Assembly: GCF_004210375.1 (NCBI RefSeq)
Contig: NC_134837.1
Location: forward strand, 22,577,586 to 22,641,585
Source of the DNA: Tachypleus tridentatus
Lineage: Eukaryota; Arthropoda; Merostomata; Xiphosura; Limulidae
DNA: 64,000 nt
Reading direction: 5' to 3'
Shown here: positions 44,460-57,000 of the stretch, piece by piece
How the letters are laid out: the number at the start of each line of letters is the position of its first letter
Position numbering within the stretch: the stretch's first letter is position 1
Position numbers and translations under genes: made by a program
The notes under the pieces: generated by a model
Told to the model about the DNA's origin: nothing
Database searches by the model: none
Seen by the model: only the letters and a program-made list of their open reading frames with translations

Positions 44460-47239
44460 TTCTTATTTTATATTATAGATTGTCAGTGCAAGAACTTTAG
44501 ATAACAGATGAATTGGAGGGAATGCATAAAGATAAAGATCCATCCAATCCTGGCTGAGAGCACCTATGTCCAAAGCCAGAGGGTGAGGTATAGGAGACCA
44601 GAAGAGCAAGAGCTGAGAATTCCAATGTGTGTCAACAGCATTGATTTGAGGCATCCTAAAAGGACAGCAGATACAATGAAAAACTTGTGAATGAAACATA
44701 TATTCTGTGGGAAGTACTCTACTGGTACAGGATAACTGATCAGCCACTAAATTTATTACACTTGGAGTATGACAAGCAAGGAGAACAATTGTATGATAGT
44801 TGGCTCAAGAGGGAAGATATAATGCTTGAAAACAAAGTTCCCTTGCTCGGAAATGTATGACACTAGTGTAGAACTGTCTGAGAGATGCATTATTACCTAT
44901 CTTTGCAATACTACAAGACTCTTGAGACATAGCTCACTGAACTTATAGAAGGTAGAATAAATTAATGTAGAGAGGTGATTCTTCTTCTGTCCAGCAGCCT
45001 TAGAATTCTATATTTCCTATCCAAGAATCTCAGCCCTGAAGAGAAGCATCCGTGAAAAGATGTGGGATGTGGGAGCAGGAGAGGGACATCTACTGTTGTA
45101 TTGCTCTTGTTCAACTATCAGTGAAGATCAAACATGCTGGAATCTGATAGGATCATTGGACAATTCAGCACATATGTGCAGAGGTTCCATTGGTCCCATA
45201 ATGACCACTGAAGGGAATGCATGTGGGCCCAACCAAAAATGATGAGTGATTCCAAGGATGCTCACATCTCTATAGGAGATGGAACTGTATGCACTATGGA
45301 AAATAAGACACCATATTAGAAGAATGACACATTTCATGGTCTGAGGATGCAGAGGAAAATAATGGGCCTGACTGAGATAAGAGTTGAAAAGTACCCCTAA
45401 ATGGATGAGGTCGGAGTAGGAATAGACTTATCCATTTTGATGAGTAAATGAGCTCTCGTAATTGTAGATGAAAGAGTTCAAGTATGAAGTTCTGTCAAGG
45501 GGCAGGAAGAAGCACGAACTTGAACTCCCTCAAGCAAGGCATTTCTCTCTCCAAAAGATTCCAGTAATAAATCCACCAAGAAACAAAGGAGAAAGCAGAA
45601 GCCAGTACTCCTACTAAAGTAGAATTCAATAAATGACTATGATTCTTTGAAAATTGAGTATGTGATCTTTGATATACCTCAAACAACAGTTACAAAGAAA
45701 ATAAAAATGAAAAATTATTCTAAGGGACAGACGAATTCATGAAAACTAAGTTTAGTTAAGAGGGACAATGACATCAAATTTAGAATCCTAAATAGGGTAC
45801 AGAAGATCTTACTTCTAAGAATGCAAATATGGTTTCCCTTGGCAACAGAAAGCTAAGGCATGCTGATCCAATGAATGAGGAGAACAAGATATGGCAGTAC
45901 TCTCTCTTAAGTGATTAGCAAATCTTCTAGTATACACAGCAATGTCTCCCAAAGGTGGACAAACCAGGTAATCAGGTGAATGACCTCCCCTCCATAACAA
46001 GTAAAGAGAATAGCTGCACAAGGTACTACAAACTTGTTGAACTCGCCGCAAAAGTCATGCAGGAGGTAAGATATGTGTTATAGGCTCATGATTAGCTGCC
46101 TGAGGAAAGGAAGATGCTAGTAAAACACAAATTCTTAACAGTTCACTCCTGGTTCTCATCAGCTCAGCACCTGAGCCAACAGGAGATAAAACAATAGATC
46201 TCGTGTTAGACCCATGAGGTGGTTCTTTGTGTATAGGGGGCTTGATATCCTCTATGAAAAGAACCATCATCAGTTCCTGGGTAACTCTAGACTCCAGATG
46301 TGGCTGAATATGAGCACTAGGAAACTTGATTTCTGACCTGAGTTCATATCCAAAAACATCTCACTTAATTTTTAATGCAAAATAAAGGAAATAAGGAACA
46401 AACTCTGAACCCAATAAGGCAAAAAAATCATCTAAAGAGTATGTATAAACAAACCTATTCAAGACTGAAGAGAAACCTGCAGGAAGCACATAAAACTATA
46501 AAAAAGTGAATAGGAAGTAATAACAGGAAGCTCATATGTGGATCTGGAATAGGGAATGCATTGCAGTAGGTAGATAGAATCACAATATTTAACTTGCTAT
46601 GGGCAATATAGTGGAGTATAAAGGCTGGAGCAAGTAGCTTTAGATTCATTTCAAGAAGAGTAACTTTTATTGGGATAAAGCTATAGTGTGATAGTTGATA
46701 TGTTTTGGAATTTTAATTTAGAACAAACAGAAATCAACTCAAAATTTAAATTCATATGTATAAAATTAAACAAATAAAACTATTAGTGAATAGAAAAACT
46801 TCAAAGTTGAAATTTAATCAATGAAAGAATGAATACAAGTATGCTATTGCCAAAACAATAATTAGAATGACAAAAGTCCTCTTCTTACTGAATGTGTCCT
46901 GATAAGTTAGGAGTTTGATTTCTTTCATTATACAACTCAACTTACAAGGAAACCTATAGGGTTCACCACTCCAGCAATTGGGAACTGGAGTGCTTCATTA
47001 GAATTAAATAAAAAATGGAAAATATGCATTGGGGAGCACAAAGAAATGACACAATGGTGACTGTGTAGTGGATGTCTGAGATTATGAAAAGCAGAAAGAC
47101 CCAGATTGTAAGGATCATGGTTCAGTGGGGATTGATAAAAATCCCCATTTGCTTTATTCAGGAAGTCTATGAGTGATGGTACTTTATATAAAATACATTG
47201 AAAATAAAAATTTGTTATACATATATATTTATATATATA
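44460..47239 (+). repeat. Family X copy, left of the nested Tc1 element
   Basis: A purine-rich tract (44.5-46.7 kb) is followed by TTTGCTTTATTCAGG and GTCTATGAGTGATGGTAC (47150-47180), the module that precedes the GTGGTCTTA module in other copies. The Tc1-like element interrupts at this point. The purine-rich part may belong to a neighbouring copy. Confidence 0.5.
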
Positions 47240-48467
47240 CACATTACATGGCTAAAAGTATGTGGACATCCAACAATCACATCCGTATATGCTTGTTGAA
47301 CATCTCATTCCAAAACCATGGGCATTAATGTGGAGTTGGTTTCTCCTTTGCTGCTCTAACAGCCTCCACTCTTCTGGCAAGGCTATTTACTAGATTTTGG
47401 AACATGGCTTGGGGATTTGTTCCTATTCAGCCATGAGCATTAGTGAGGTCAGGCACTGATGTCAGATGAGAAGGCCTGGCTTGCACTCGTTGTTCCAATT
47501 TTTCCAAAGGTGTTTGATGGGGTTGAGGTCAGGGATCTGTGCAGGCCATTCAAGTTCTTCCACACCAACAACAGCAAACCATGTCTTTATGGACCTCGCT
47601 TTGTGCATGGGGGCATTATCATGCTGAAACAAAAAAGGGCCTTCCCAAAACTGTTGCCATAAAGTTGGAAGCACACAATTCTGTAGAATGTCATTGTATG
47701 TTGTAGTATTAAGATTTCCCCTCACTGGAACTAAAGAGCCTAGCTCAAACCATGAAAAAAAGCCCCAGACTATTATTTCTCCTCCACAAAACTTTACAGT
47801 TGGCACTGTGCATTCAGGTAGGTAGAGTTCTCCTGGCATCCACCAAACCCAGGTTTGTCCATCAGACTGCCAGATAGTGAAGTGTGATTCACACTTCAGA
47901 GAATGCATTTTCATTGCTCTAGAATCAAAGGGCAGTGTGCTTTACACCACTCCAGCTGACATTTGGCATTGTACATCATGATCTTAGGCTTGTGTGTGGC
48001 TACTCAGCCATGGAAACCCATTTCATGAAGCTTCTGACATTGCTTCCAGAGGCAGTTTGGAAATCTATAGTAAATGTTGCAATTGTGGGCAGATTATTTT
48101 TACGTGCTATGTGCCTCGGCACTCAGCGGTCCTGTTCTGTGAGCTTCTGTGGCCTACCACTTCGTGGCTGAGCTGTTGTTGCTCCTAAACATTTCCACTT
48201 CACAAAAACAGCACTTACAGTTGACCAGGGCAGCTCTAGCAGGGCAGAAATTTGATGAACTGGCTTGTTGGAATGGTGGCATCCTATGAGAGTGCCACAT
48301 TGAAAGTCACTGAGCTCTTCAGTATGACCAATTCTACTGCCAATGTTTGTCTATGGAGATTGCATGGTTGTATACTCGATTTTATGCACCTGTTTCCAAT
48401 GGGTGTGGCTGAAATAGCCAAATCTACTAATAAGAAGGGCTGTCCATGTACCTTTGGCCATGTAGTG
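47240..48467 (-). mobile_element. Tc1-like DNA transposon nested in family X
   Basis: Inverted ends (CATTACATGGCTAAAAGTAT on the left; TTTGGCCATGTAGTG on the right) and TA flanks delimit 1.23 kb. The minus strand has a 150-codon frame (47462-47914) with the transposase core: [44 protein letters not shown] and [15 protein letters not shown]. The DNAP motif carries the second catalytic Asp. The third catalytic residue, normally Glu in NPIEHLW, is Lys here. Stops precede the N-terminal half. It is a sister of the 7.0 kb element. Confidence 0.92.
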
Positions 48468-49990
48468 TATATATCATCAGAAAAGCATCCAGTGGTCTTA
48501 CAGAAACAACCTGTCTCTACAATGAGTGTTTATAATTATATGGAGCTAGTGCAAAAACAAATATTCACCATATGTAACTAGGTAACACCTGCCACTAGGT
48601 GGGATCCTTTAATGTGATGTATATGAACATAACAAGATACAAAATAATAACAGGTCACGTTACCTCAGTCAAAGGAGAACAGGTATATTTGGAATTACCA
48701 CAGGTGGAAGCCTATACCTTTCTCAGGAAAACACAGCTAGGTTGTGCACGTGTGAAAAATGTACTGGAAGGCGTTCTCACATACCAGACTTAACAATCCC
48801 CTCAAAAGGATGGTGGTTATGAGCAGTTAAAGGCATACTTAGATGACAAATGTGGTGTGAAGAAACATTCTGCAGATTGCAACCTTTCACAGACAAGTCA
48901 GAACATGCCAGTCGTATGAGTTGACAAAACCAACTAGTAAGTGTAATAGGTGATAGATAACAGGGATTAGAGGAATTGCTACAAACAGACAGACAGGAAT
49001 GTGAACCACTAAATGAAAGGAGACAGTATGAGTCATATTACATAAGTACAGAAGAGGAGTAAAGATGGGAAATGGAAGGTAAGGAAATAGAAAAAGAGAC
49101 TAAAGAACTTTCTCGAGAAGCTGATATCCTGGGAAGGAAGGACCAATCTGGATTAAGGATAACATACAAGAAATGGTGGATGTTGGAATAAATGGCATAA
49201 ATATCTTAAAGAAGACAACTGCATGCCAAGATGGGGAAAGAAGGTATGAGGAATACGTTGTAATGGGTTTACAAAGATAACTGGACAAGGCATGAAGGAC
49301 AACAATGAGATCTCAGTCTGGTAGAACAAAGATAGACTGCAGATGGAACAGACAAATGAAACTGAAAAGGAAGGAAATAAGCAGAGACATTCTGGAAGCA
49401 GGAAGATGGTCAACAGGACATCCCTATAACAAGCAACAGTTGAAACAGACAACCCCCAATCAAACAACCAGGCAAAGAACTGGGACAGGTGAGGAACTAA
49501 AAGATGGGGTAGTTGGAAGAGCAGGAAATGGATCAAAGTCTGAAGTAAGACCAATGCCACAGGTACATCGATAAGAGGGAAAGGCAAACAATATGGGCTA
49601 GGAAGGATGCTACATGGAGAGCAAGTCCCTAAGGTAGGTAAGGGATTGGTTATGAGACACAATTGAAGATGGTATTTGATGACACTTGAATGAAAAACAT
49701 CCAATTGGTGTTGTTGAAGGAGCCATTGGACAGATGTAGGGCAGGAGTTGCTGTTGCTCGAGTAAGGTCCAGAGCAGATGAAACCACAAGTGAGCTGGCC
49801 AGTACAGAGTAAGCAGGAGAACATGACAATGAGAAACCTGGATAAGGGAAATTACTTTTATTGAATGGTAGGTATATAGGTGAAGGCTCCTCCAGTCTTC
49901 ACCTTTCTACTTCTGAGGTAGTTGTTCCCTTTGCCTGATCAAGAATTGGCTAATAATAATTATATCAGAGGCTGGTACAGTTCACATCAA
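48468..49990 (+). repeat. Family X copy, right of the nested Tc1 element
   Basis: CCAGTGGTCTTACAGAAAC at 48490 and CAATGAGTGTT match the module that follows GTCTATGAGTGG elsewhere, so the copy is resumed right after the Tc1 element. A purine-rich tract continues to 49.9 kb. The 223-codon hydrophobic minus-strand frame (49153-49824) lies in it and is read as compositional. Confidence 0.55.
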
Positions 49991-50779
49991 CTCATGTAGG
50001 GATGGAGTTAGTGCAATACATTCAGTGGCAGTTGTTTGCTTATAGCAGTGAAGAGAGGGTAAGCATTTATCTGAAATATATTTTTGGTAAGGAAAATGTT
50101 AATTTCTAGTGTTTTGTGCATAACATCTTATCCATATTAGTGTTTCATCTAAATTTTCTTTTGGTTGGGTGTTGCCTGGACATTATTTCTGCTAGTTTAA
50201 TATGAAGTTATAGCAAGCTCTAAATTATGTTTCACCTATTAATATTGTTATACATTTGTGGTTATTTATATTATCCAATAACTTTATTCCCATGCATTAT
50301 ATGGTTTGTGAATTCTTGCAATTTATGATGTGTTTCACATTGTCAAAAATGCATGCAATATAACCAGGATGAAAGTATTATAATTAATTAAAACTGATGA
50401 TGAGAGCTGAAATAAATGTATGGTTATGAGTCACTGCTACTTGAAGTAGAAAGACCAGGATTTTTTATAAAGGTAAGTATACAAAATTAATTTTCTTCAT
50501 GTAGGAAAATGAATGAAAAATAAGTTAGTGAAAATAAATACTTTTCATGGTCTGTATCATTGTTATATTGTAGTCCAGATTTAAATTTTAAGGTAAGAGA
50601 AACAGATCTTTGTTACAATTTATATTACTAAGGGCTAACTAAAGACTTAGTCAATGCATTTCTTTCTCCAATGTTTTCGTATTACTACACCAAATATTTT
50701 TCAACATTTAAGTACTTGAGACAGGCATTCACCTTTTTAATGTTTTGTTTGTAACAACTGAAGAAAGTTAAACACTACT
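49991..50779. other. AT-rich, nothing recognised
   Basis: A lone donor-like AAAG/GTAAGTAT near 50.47 kb has no matching acceptor. Confidence 0.4.
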
Positions 50780-51930
50780 CAAGTGAAAAAGAATCCAACA
50801 CAGACATAAAGTTGTCTATCCAGAATTATGAAACAATGACAAGATGATTCAGAAATCACATGTCAGTGACGGGGCATGAAACTCCCATCATTATGGGAAC
50901 AAGAAAAAGATGCAAATAAAAGCCTTGAGATAAATGAGAAGCAGGTTCTACAGCTCTCACTGCGAACAAAGAGGTAACAATTTTTTGAAGATGATAACAA
51001 TGCAGAGGACTGGCAGGAAGAGCGTTATGAAAAATAAGAAAGAGAAAAGATGAGAAAGAATGTGCAAAACCATAAGACTGCTGTTGAAGGAAGGATATTG
51101 GAGGATACTGATGGGACCACAGCTTAGAAGTGGTTAAAAAGAATAGTTACTGTTGAGAGCCACAACAGCTAGCCTAGCTATGAGGAATGGAAGATGGTAA
51201 ACAGAAGCAAGAGGACAAGGTATTTTGGATTAGTGAGTTGGAAAATTAAGGAAACAATAAAAAATTGCAACAAGAAGCCCAAGCTTGGGATTCTAAGAAG
51301 TTAGGAGCACTCCCAAAAGTCATGTCTGTAATCAGTAGATGAGATGAAGGACCCAGATATAAGAGGATGATATGCAGATACTTAATTAAGATCTTAAAAA
51401 CAAAGAAACTAAGTCTAAACAGGGAAAGAAGGAGAAGAAGTGGCAAACAAATAACTATAATGGTCATAATGAAGAGCTTCATTGAGGACGTGAATAGTGG
51501 AGAAAGTTAGGTTAAAGATAAAAAAACAGATACTGGAAAGAATGAAAAAGAGGAAGAAAGAGGCGAACTTCAAAAAGAAAGAAAATTACACAAGAGATTG
51601 GAGATCAATAAATATAAGAAAGCCATGACTTGAAGCCATAGCAAAGGCTATTTAGGACAAGAACAATTCAGCATTGTGACAGAAGAAGATGATACACTTT
51701 GTAAAACAATCAGACACATTGTAATTTACATGTAAGAAAATGCTAGAATATCACATATCTAATTCATGAGCATAGTAAACAGAAAAGGAGAAAATGCATG
51801 TCCCTCAACAGACAGAGAGAAAAGAGACAAAAACAAAGGCTGAAGGAGGAAGAGCTAGCTAAAAATCATTCACAGGCAAGGCATACTCTACAAAAGGCAA
51901 CAAAACAAGACATTTGACAATTAACCTCCA
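50780..51930 (+). repeat. Purine-rich tract resembling family X tail
   Basis: Same composition and orientation as other tails; no diagnostic module found, so assignment is by composition. Confidence 0.35.
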
Positions 51931-52623
51931 CATACAAAGTTCACGTGAGTGAGCTTTAATATCATAATTTATTTATGTATTTTTCAATGGAGATTATGAC
52001 TGAATTGTTTTCATAAACAAAAGAAATGGAAATAATAAATTTGAACTACTATTTAATGAATTTTTTGCAAGTTGAATTTAAAATGAAAACTTTAGTGAGA
52101 AATGATAAAGACATGTGATACAGTGCATAATGGTCCAACCCATTGATTTTAAATTACTCTTGTCCAAAGTTTGCTTTGGAAAAATGGCAAGAACAAAACA
52201 GGCAATGTGGGATGCATTAATATATATGTTTAATAGACAAGAAATATTCATTATCAGGAAACCAATGCAGCTATGCAGCTTTATCAGTAACTTATATTTC
52301 ATTAAATTATTAAATACAAGCAAACTTTCTGGGCTAAACTTTTAATACAGAGGTGATGCCAGCCATAAATTAGGTTCTTCTCATCTTTCTAGTTTTGTCA
52401 ACAGAATACAAATCTGCAATTATTAAGCAATGTCAAGTGTAATAAGTTTGTTATGTTTGAATTTCATTAAACAGTGCAACTGTACAATAGAATACACCAG
52501 AATTTTACAAACCTTTGTCATCAATACCACCCATTAATAAATAGTTTTTTTTTCTTATTTCCTCTTTTGCTTCTTTTAAATGAGTTAATTAAGTGGTGAG
52601 ATGTAATACAAGGATACTAAAAT
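51931..52623. other. AT-rich, nothing recognised
   Basis: Overlapping frames on opposite strands at 52.08-52.35 kb lack domain character. Confidence 0.4.
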
Positions 52624-52693
52624 GCTACATGTGTTGTGCTACATGTGTTGTGCTACATGTGTTGTAGTACATGTGTTGTGCTACATGTGTTGT
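52624..52693 (+). repeat. 14-bp tandem repeat, 5 copies
   Basis: The unit GCTACATGTGTTGT (variant AGTACATGTGTTGT in the fourth copy) occurs five times without interruption. A partial AGTACT follows. Confidence 0.95.
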
Positions 52694-52991
52694 AGTACTT
52701 ACTTATTGTTTTCATTGATAAAAATATATGAACATTCTTAATTTTGCATTATTGCACTATTCACTCCACCTAATCACTCTTGACCCACAAGAGATTAGTT
52801 GCACCCCCTCTTGAGGGATTTTTCAACATTTTGGAAAATGATGGAGTGCACTGTTTAAGGATTATAGGACTAAATAACACTATAAGACGTATTATAAATG
52901 AAGAAAATGTTGTAATAGAAACTTACAGGTAAAAATAAAGTTTTTGTTGAATTTAACATGCTAAAGTACATCTGAGCATTTTTTTGTTTAG

Positions 52992-53037
52992 GAAATTCAA
53001 AATGCAAAAGTTACTTGGAGCGGGCAACTCATGATAT
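52992..53037 (+). CDS. Plus-strand host gene, fourth visible exon (46 nt)
   Basis: The acceptor TTTTTTTGTTTAG is followed by GA, which completes Gly after the 41466 donor. Fourteen codons NSKCKSYLERATHD then two bases run to a weak donor AT/GTAACA. With the previous exon it reads like a TPR-type helix pair (KAG then SYLERA). The donor is poor and no later exon was found, so the gene probably continues beyond what I can see. Confidence 0.45.
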
Positions 53038-53611
53038 GTAACATTATTATAGGCTAGATGAATGAAACTTATACATTTCTAAATTGTATTATGATATAAA
53101 TTTCATCTATAAGTAATAGTCAACAGACAACTGCTAAGTTTGTTGAGCTAAGAATACTATTTAGAAGTTTATGTAAAAACTGATGAAATACTAGTATCTG
53201 ATGTCTTCTTTCATAATGAAAAACCTATGGCTTCTTTTTTTCTTCAAATTGAAAATAGCCTTTAGATTTGTACTTGAACATACTGCAAAACTTTCTTTTT
53301 ATTGTAATCAGAAGTTGATAAAAATGTGTTTAGTACAGTAGTATCGTTAGTATAAAAAGAGTAAGGGGTAAATGTCGTTGATAGTTTACGGGAAAAAAAA
53401 AGAAGAACATCTGGTCAAGTACTTCATTTCTTGTGTTTCATCTGTATTCTCTGTTCATTAGTATAAAAGCAAATAAAATGTAAAAGTTAGAATTTTTTTG
53501 GGTTAGATTAGGGAAAAACAAATAGTAATAATTTTTATGATGTATACTCAAAACTGGCCTCTTCATCATGTACTTCAAATGTATTATGTGGGCTACATGT
53601 TTGTCAGTTGA
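53038..53611. other. AT-rich, nothing recognised
   Basis: No further exon with the required phase could be supported here. Confidence 0.4.
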
Positions 53612-53724
53612 TTTTTTTTCTTATAGCAAAGCCACATCGGGCTATCTGCTGAGCCTACCAAGGGGAATTGAACCTCTGATTTTAACGTTGTAAATCCGGA
53701 GACATACCGTTGTACTAGCGGGGG
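53612..53724 (-). repeat. tRNA-derived SINE, type 2
   Basis: TTTCTTATAGCAAAGCCACA, TCGGGCTATCTGCTGAGCC and GACATACCGTTGTACTAGCG match the other type 2 copies; the complement has a B-box-like GGTTCAATTCC. Confidence 0.9.
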
Positions 53725-54099
53725 AGTTGATTTATAACTTATATGGCATGAATATTAGTTAGGCACAGTTTAAAGGTCGATAAAACAATAAAAGTTAATT
53801 ATAAACAGATGTACACTGTTATGAGTTTATAACTTTTTAGGATAAACAGATGTAGTTACGTCACAATTGGAAGTCATTATAAAGAAGGAAAAAGAGTAAC
53901 TTAGATTTACTTCAAAATTTTCATTGGTGGTTGTGAAGTCAGTCACAATGACCAACTTTGTATAGTCTTAGGGTAGAGAAAGTAACAGATAATATATAAA
54001 GTTTTATTGAAAAACAATGAGAGTTAATTAGGTGGTTTTAGAGATTATGAAAATGAAATTTGAGATTTTTTTTCAGATGAAGAAAGTTAACCTATTAGT
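53725..54099. other. Nothing recognised
   Basis: Short AT-rich gap before the family X copy. Confidence 0.4.
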
Positions 54100-57000
54100 A
54101 CACTGAAAATGTATTTCCAACAGATACCCTCACTCACATAATAGCCTTCCTCAGTTTATACTGCTCTCTGTATGTGCAAGTTTTGATCAGTTATAGCCTT
54201 TAGGCTTCCATCTAACAACACATGTTTACACATAGTTTTGATGTGTTGTTGTTTGCAAATTATCATGCAAGAACTGTCCATCAATAGGAATGCAACACAC
54301 ACTTCTAGTTCAATTGACTCTCTCTATAGTGTAGAACACAACCATAATTTTAAGATTAGGCAAAAAATAAATACACCAAAAGTGGGGAGGAAGGGTGGAA
54401 AGTGAGAATAAAGATAAGTATTTATCAAAAATACATTTTAAAAGTAGGAAAATGTTAACTTCTGATATGGCACCTTACCTTTTGTCACATAACAGTTAGA
54501 ACAATACGTTGAAAAGGTGGAGAGATCAGTGCAATAATTACTTAGGTAAGTTCAGAAGGTTCCCAAGTAGAAACCATGGAGTGAAGTACATCAATGTATA
54601 AAGTCACACATGTGGGAGACTGCAATCCATCTATACCAAGTATATTCCGTATTCATTGTAAAGATAACATGTTGTTAAATCAGGTGAAAGAGAGCTAGTC
54701 CAATCAATGATAGAATGTACTAGATGGGGTAGAGTGGATAAGGTACATCAGGCTGTATTTGGTAGGCCAATAACTATCAAAAACTAGGTAGTGTCAGGTG
54801 TTTTTTTTTTCAGTCTTCTGTATGAGGAGTGTCCAAACAATTTTAAACTCAAACCCAGGAAGAAAACAACTTCTGTTCTGATGACCAACCCAGATAGGGC
54901 ATGTGTGCAAACTCAGTACACAACCAGCACCAGACCATCTGGGAATCCAACATCCAGGCAACATAAGGAAATGGAAAAGTAAGAGTGATGGGTTAACAGC
55001 CACCCAAAACCAGGTATCTTTCATCCAGTTCACAGTAGGATGAGGGCTTCTACCAATCAGATGTGTGAAGATTTGTATTAGCTGGTTCTTTGCTGATCCA
55101 AACATCAGACCACTTACAAACTGACATCCAAGAGTGGTAGGATGGAATAAAACCAGCAAGGGGGTGAAATGTATGTGATCTCCAATTCAAAACCAGATAG
55201 CACTAGGAATTTATCTTCTGGTCTGTAGAAGGAGAGAACTCACCATTTACATTAACAGAACATGATTGCATACTGTTGGCTGAGTGGAAGTTATAACAGG
55301 TGGAAGCCTCTATAGTCCATCACCCCAGAGGATAGGAACTGGTAATTAGCAGACTTCTGTAACCCTGTGGAAGAGGGAGACAATGTGATGTGTTGTCTAG
55401 AGGAATAGAATAAGATAAGATGATTGATCATAATAAAAACCCTATTTTGAAAAGCAGGCCAGTTTCAAGGCAAGATGTATGACTAATGATCTTGATACTG
55501 CTTTACATTGTTAACACAATGAGTTGGTACAGTCCAGTAGAGACTTTATTTATGAATCAAGATACTGTGAGGAACCCTCTATCTCAGCAGTGAATATTAT
55601 AGATCTGTAAGGTCATATGGTGTAGATTTAAAGTTAAGGATACCACAAGCACCATTTGCCACTTAGCAAGATTAAGAGTAAGTTATATATAAGAATGATA
55701 ACTCCCCATTTAAAAATAGTAAGGGTATGTAGAATGGTGTCAAGAGAAATTACATATCCAGAGGAATTAAGAAAATAGTCCATAAAATGAAGGAAAGATG
55801 TGATAAAAAGAAGTGGGACATATAAATGCAATTTTGCATGAACTCTTCCAACATATGATGGGAATGAAGAGCCAGAGAGAGATTAAGGTGTCAGATTTGG
55901 TGAACATACTTGAAAGAGTTGATGTCAATCTACATCCAATGAAGCACAGGCTAAATAAGTGAAGTGCTGTAGCTGTCCCTTGACAGTAATAGTAAAAATC
56001 TCTCAAAGAGATGAGAATTCCAAACAATAAATAAATGGAAGCAGGAACCATAAAAATTATCAGAGTTGGTGAGAGAACAATGAACTACATGGATGGGACA
56101 AATTTAAAGTAGAATAAGAATAAAATTTAGGAAAAGAAGGGGAAATATGAGAAGCAGAAATGGAATACACACAGCTCCTACAGTGAAAAGGAAAAAAGTA
56201 AGAGTTATTACTTACACGAAACATAGTACAAGGAAAAAGAGAGAAAAGGTAAGGGCATGGAGAACAGTATTCAGATTCTAATCAGCGAGGACTTCAAGAC
56301 AAGGATGAAGGTAGCAAAGTGAATGAAAGAGTTTAGAAAAGACAGGAGAGGAGAGTACATGAGAATAATAAGAAAACCTGAAAGTATTAGGTGCAGCTGC
56401 TCAGTAACAAGCAATGATCTAAAGCAGTAAGGCTCATTTCACCAGCCAATGAAAATATTTGGAAAAATGAGGGACAGAAGGAAGGGAAAGAAAAAAAACA
56501 TGATACAAAGGTCAATTATAGGTAGACATGTAGGGGGAGAAAAACCAAACAAAAATAAAAGGAAAACTGCAGGTAAAGAATATAGGATGCCCTGTAAGGT
56601 ACTGGACAAAACCTACTTGTAAAGTTGTAGTGTTGACTGATCAATAGCAGAGGAATGAGAGAGATTGGAGAACCAGATGCAATAGAGGAAGCCATGGTTG
56701 AACTGACCAGTAAGGAGTTATCAGGTGAATTCAATATCTAGTGTTCATAATGAGGGAAACACGAGGGACAAGACGTGTAGAAGGAAAAGCATAAAGAAAA
56801 AAGTTGGACTAGTCCTGATGGGAAGTATCTCATGCTAATGCTGCGGGAAGAGGAACATGAAACCAAGAAATGGGGACGTAGGCTGTCGAGAAGAAGAGTG
56901 TCAAAATGAGAGGAGAGCAACTTGAACGTCATAGGAATGATGGACCAATCCATAGGTACAACCTTTGTGAGCCATGATAAATGATACATGACAAGTCAAA

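Noticed and set aside
49153-49824. Longest open frame in the window (223 codons, minus strand)
   Set aside because: It is the complement of the purine-rich family X tract, rich in Leu, Ser, Phe, Cys and Pro without any domain. Similar hydrophobic frames occur in every family X tail. There is no promoter or splice context.
50455-50475. Plus-strand donor AAAG/GTAAGTAT
   Set aside because: No acceptor with an open frame precedes it in the phase needed after 41466.
52115-52345. 76-codon plus-strand frame
   Set aside because: Overlaps an 81-codon frame on the other strand, has no domain character and no splice support.
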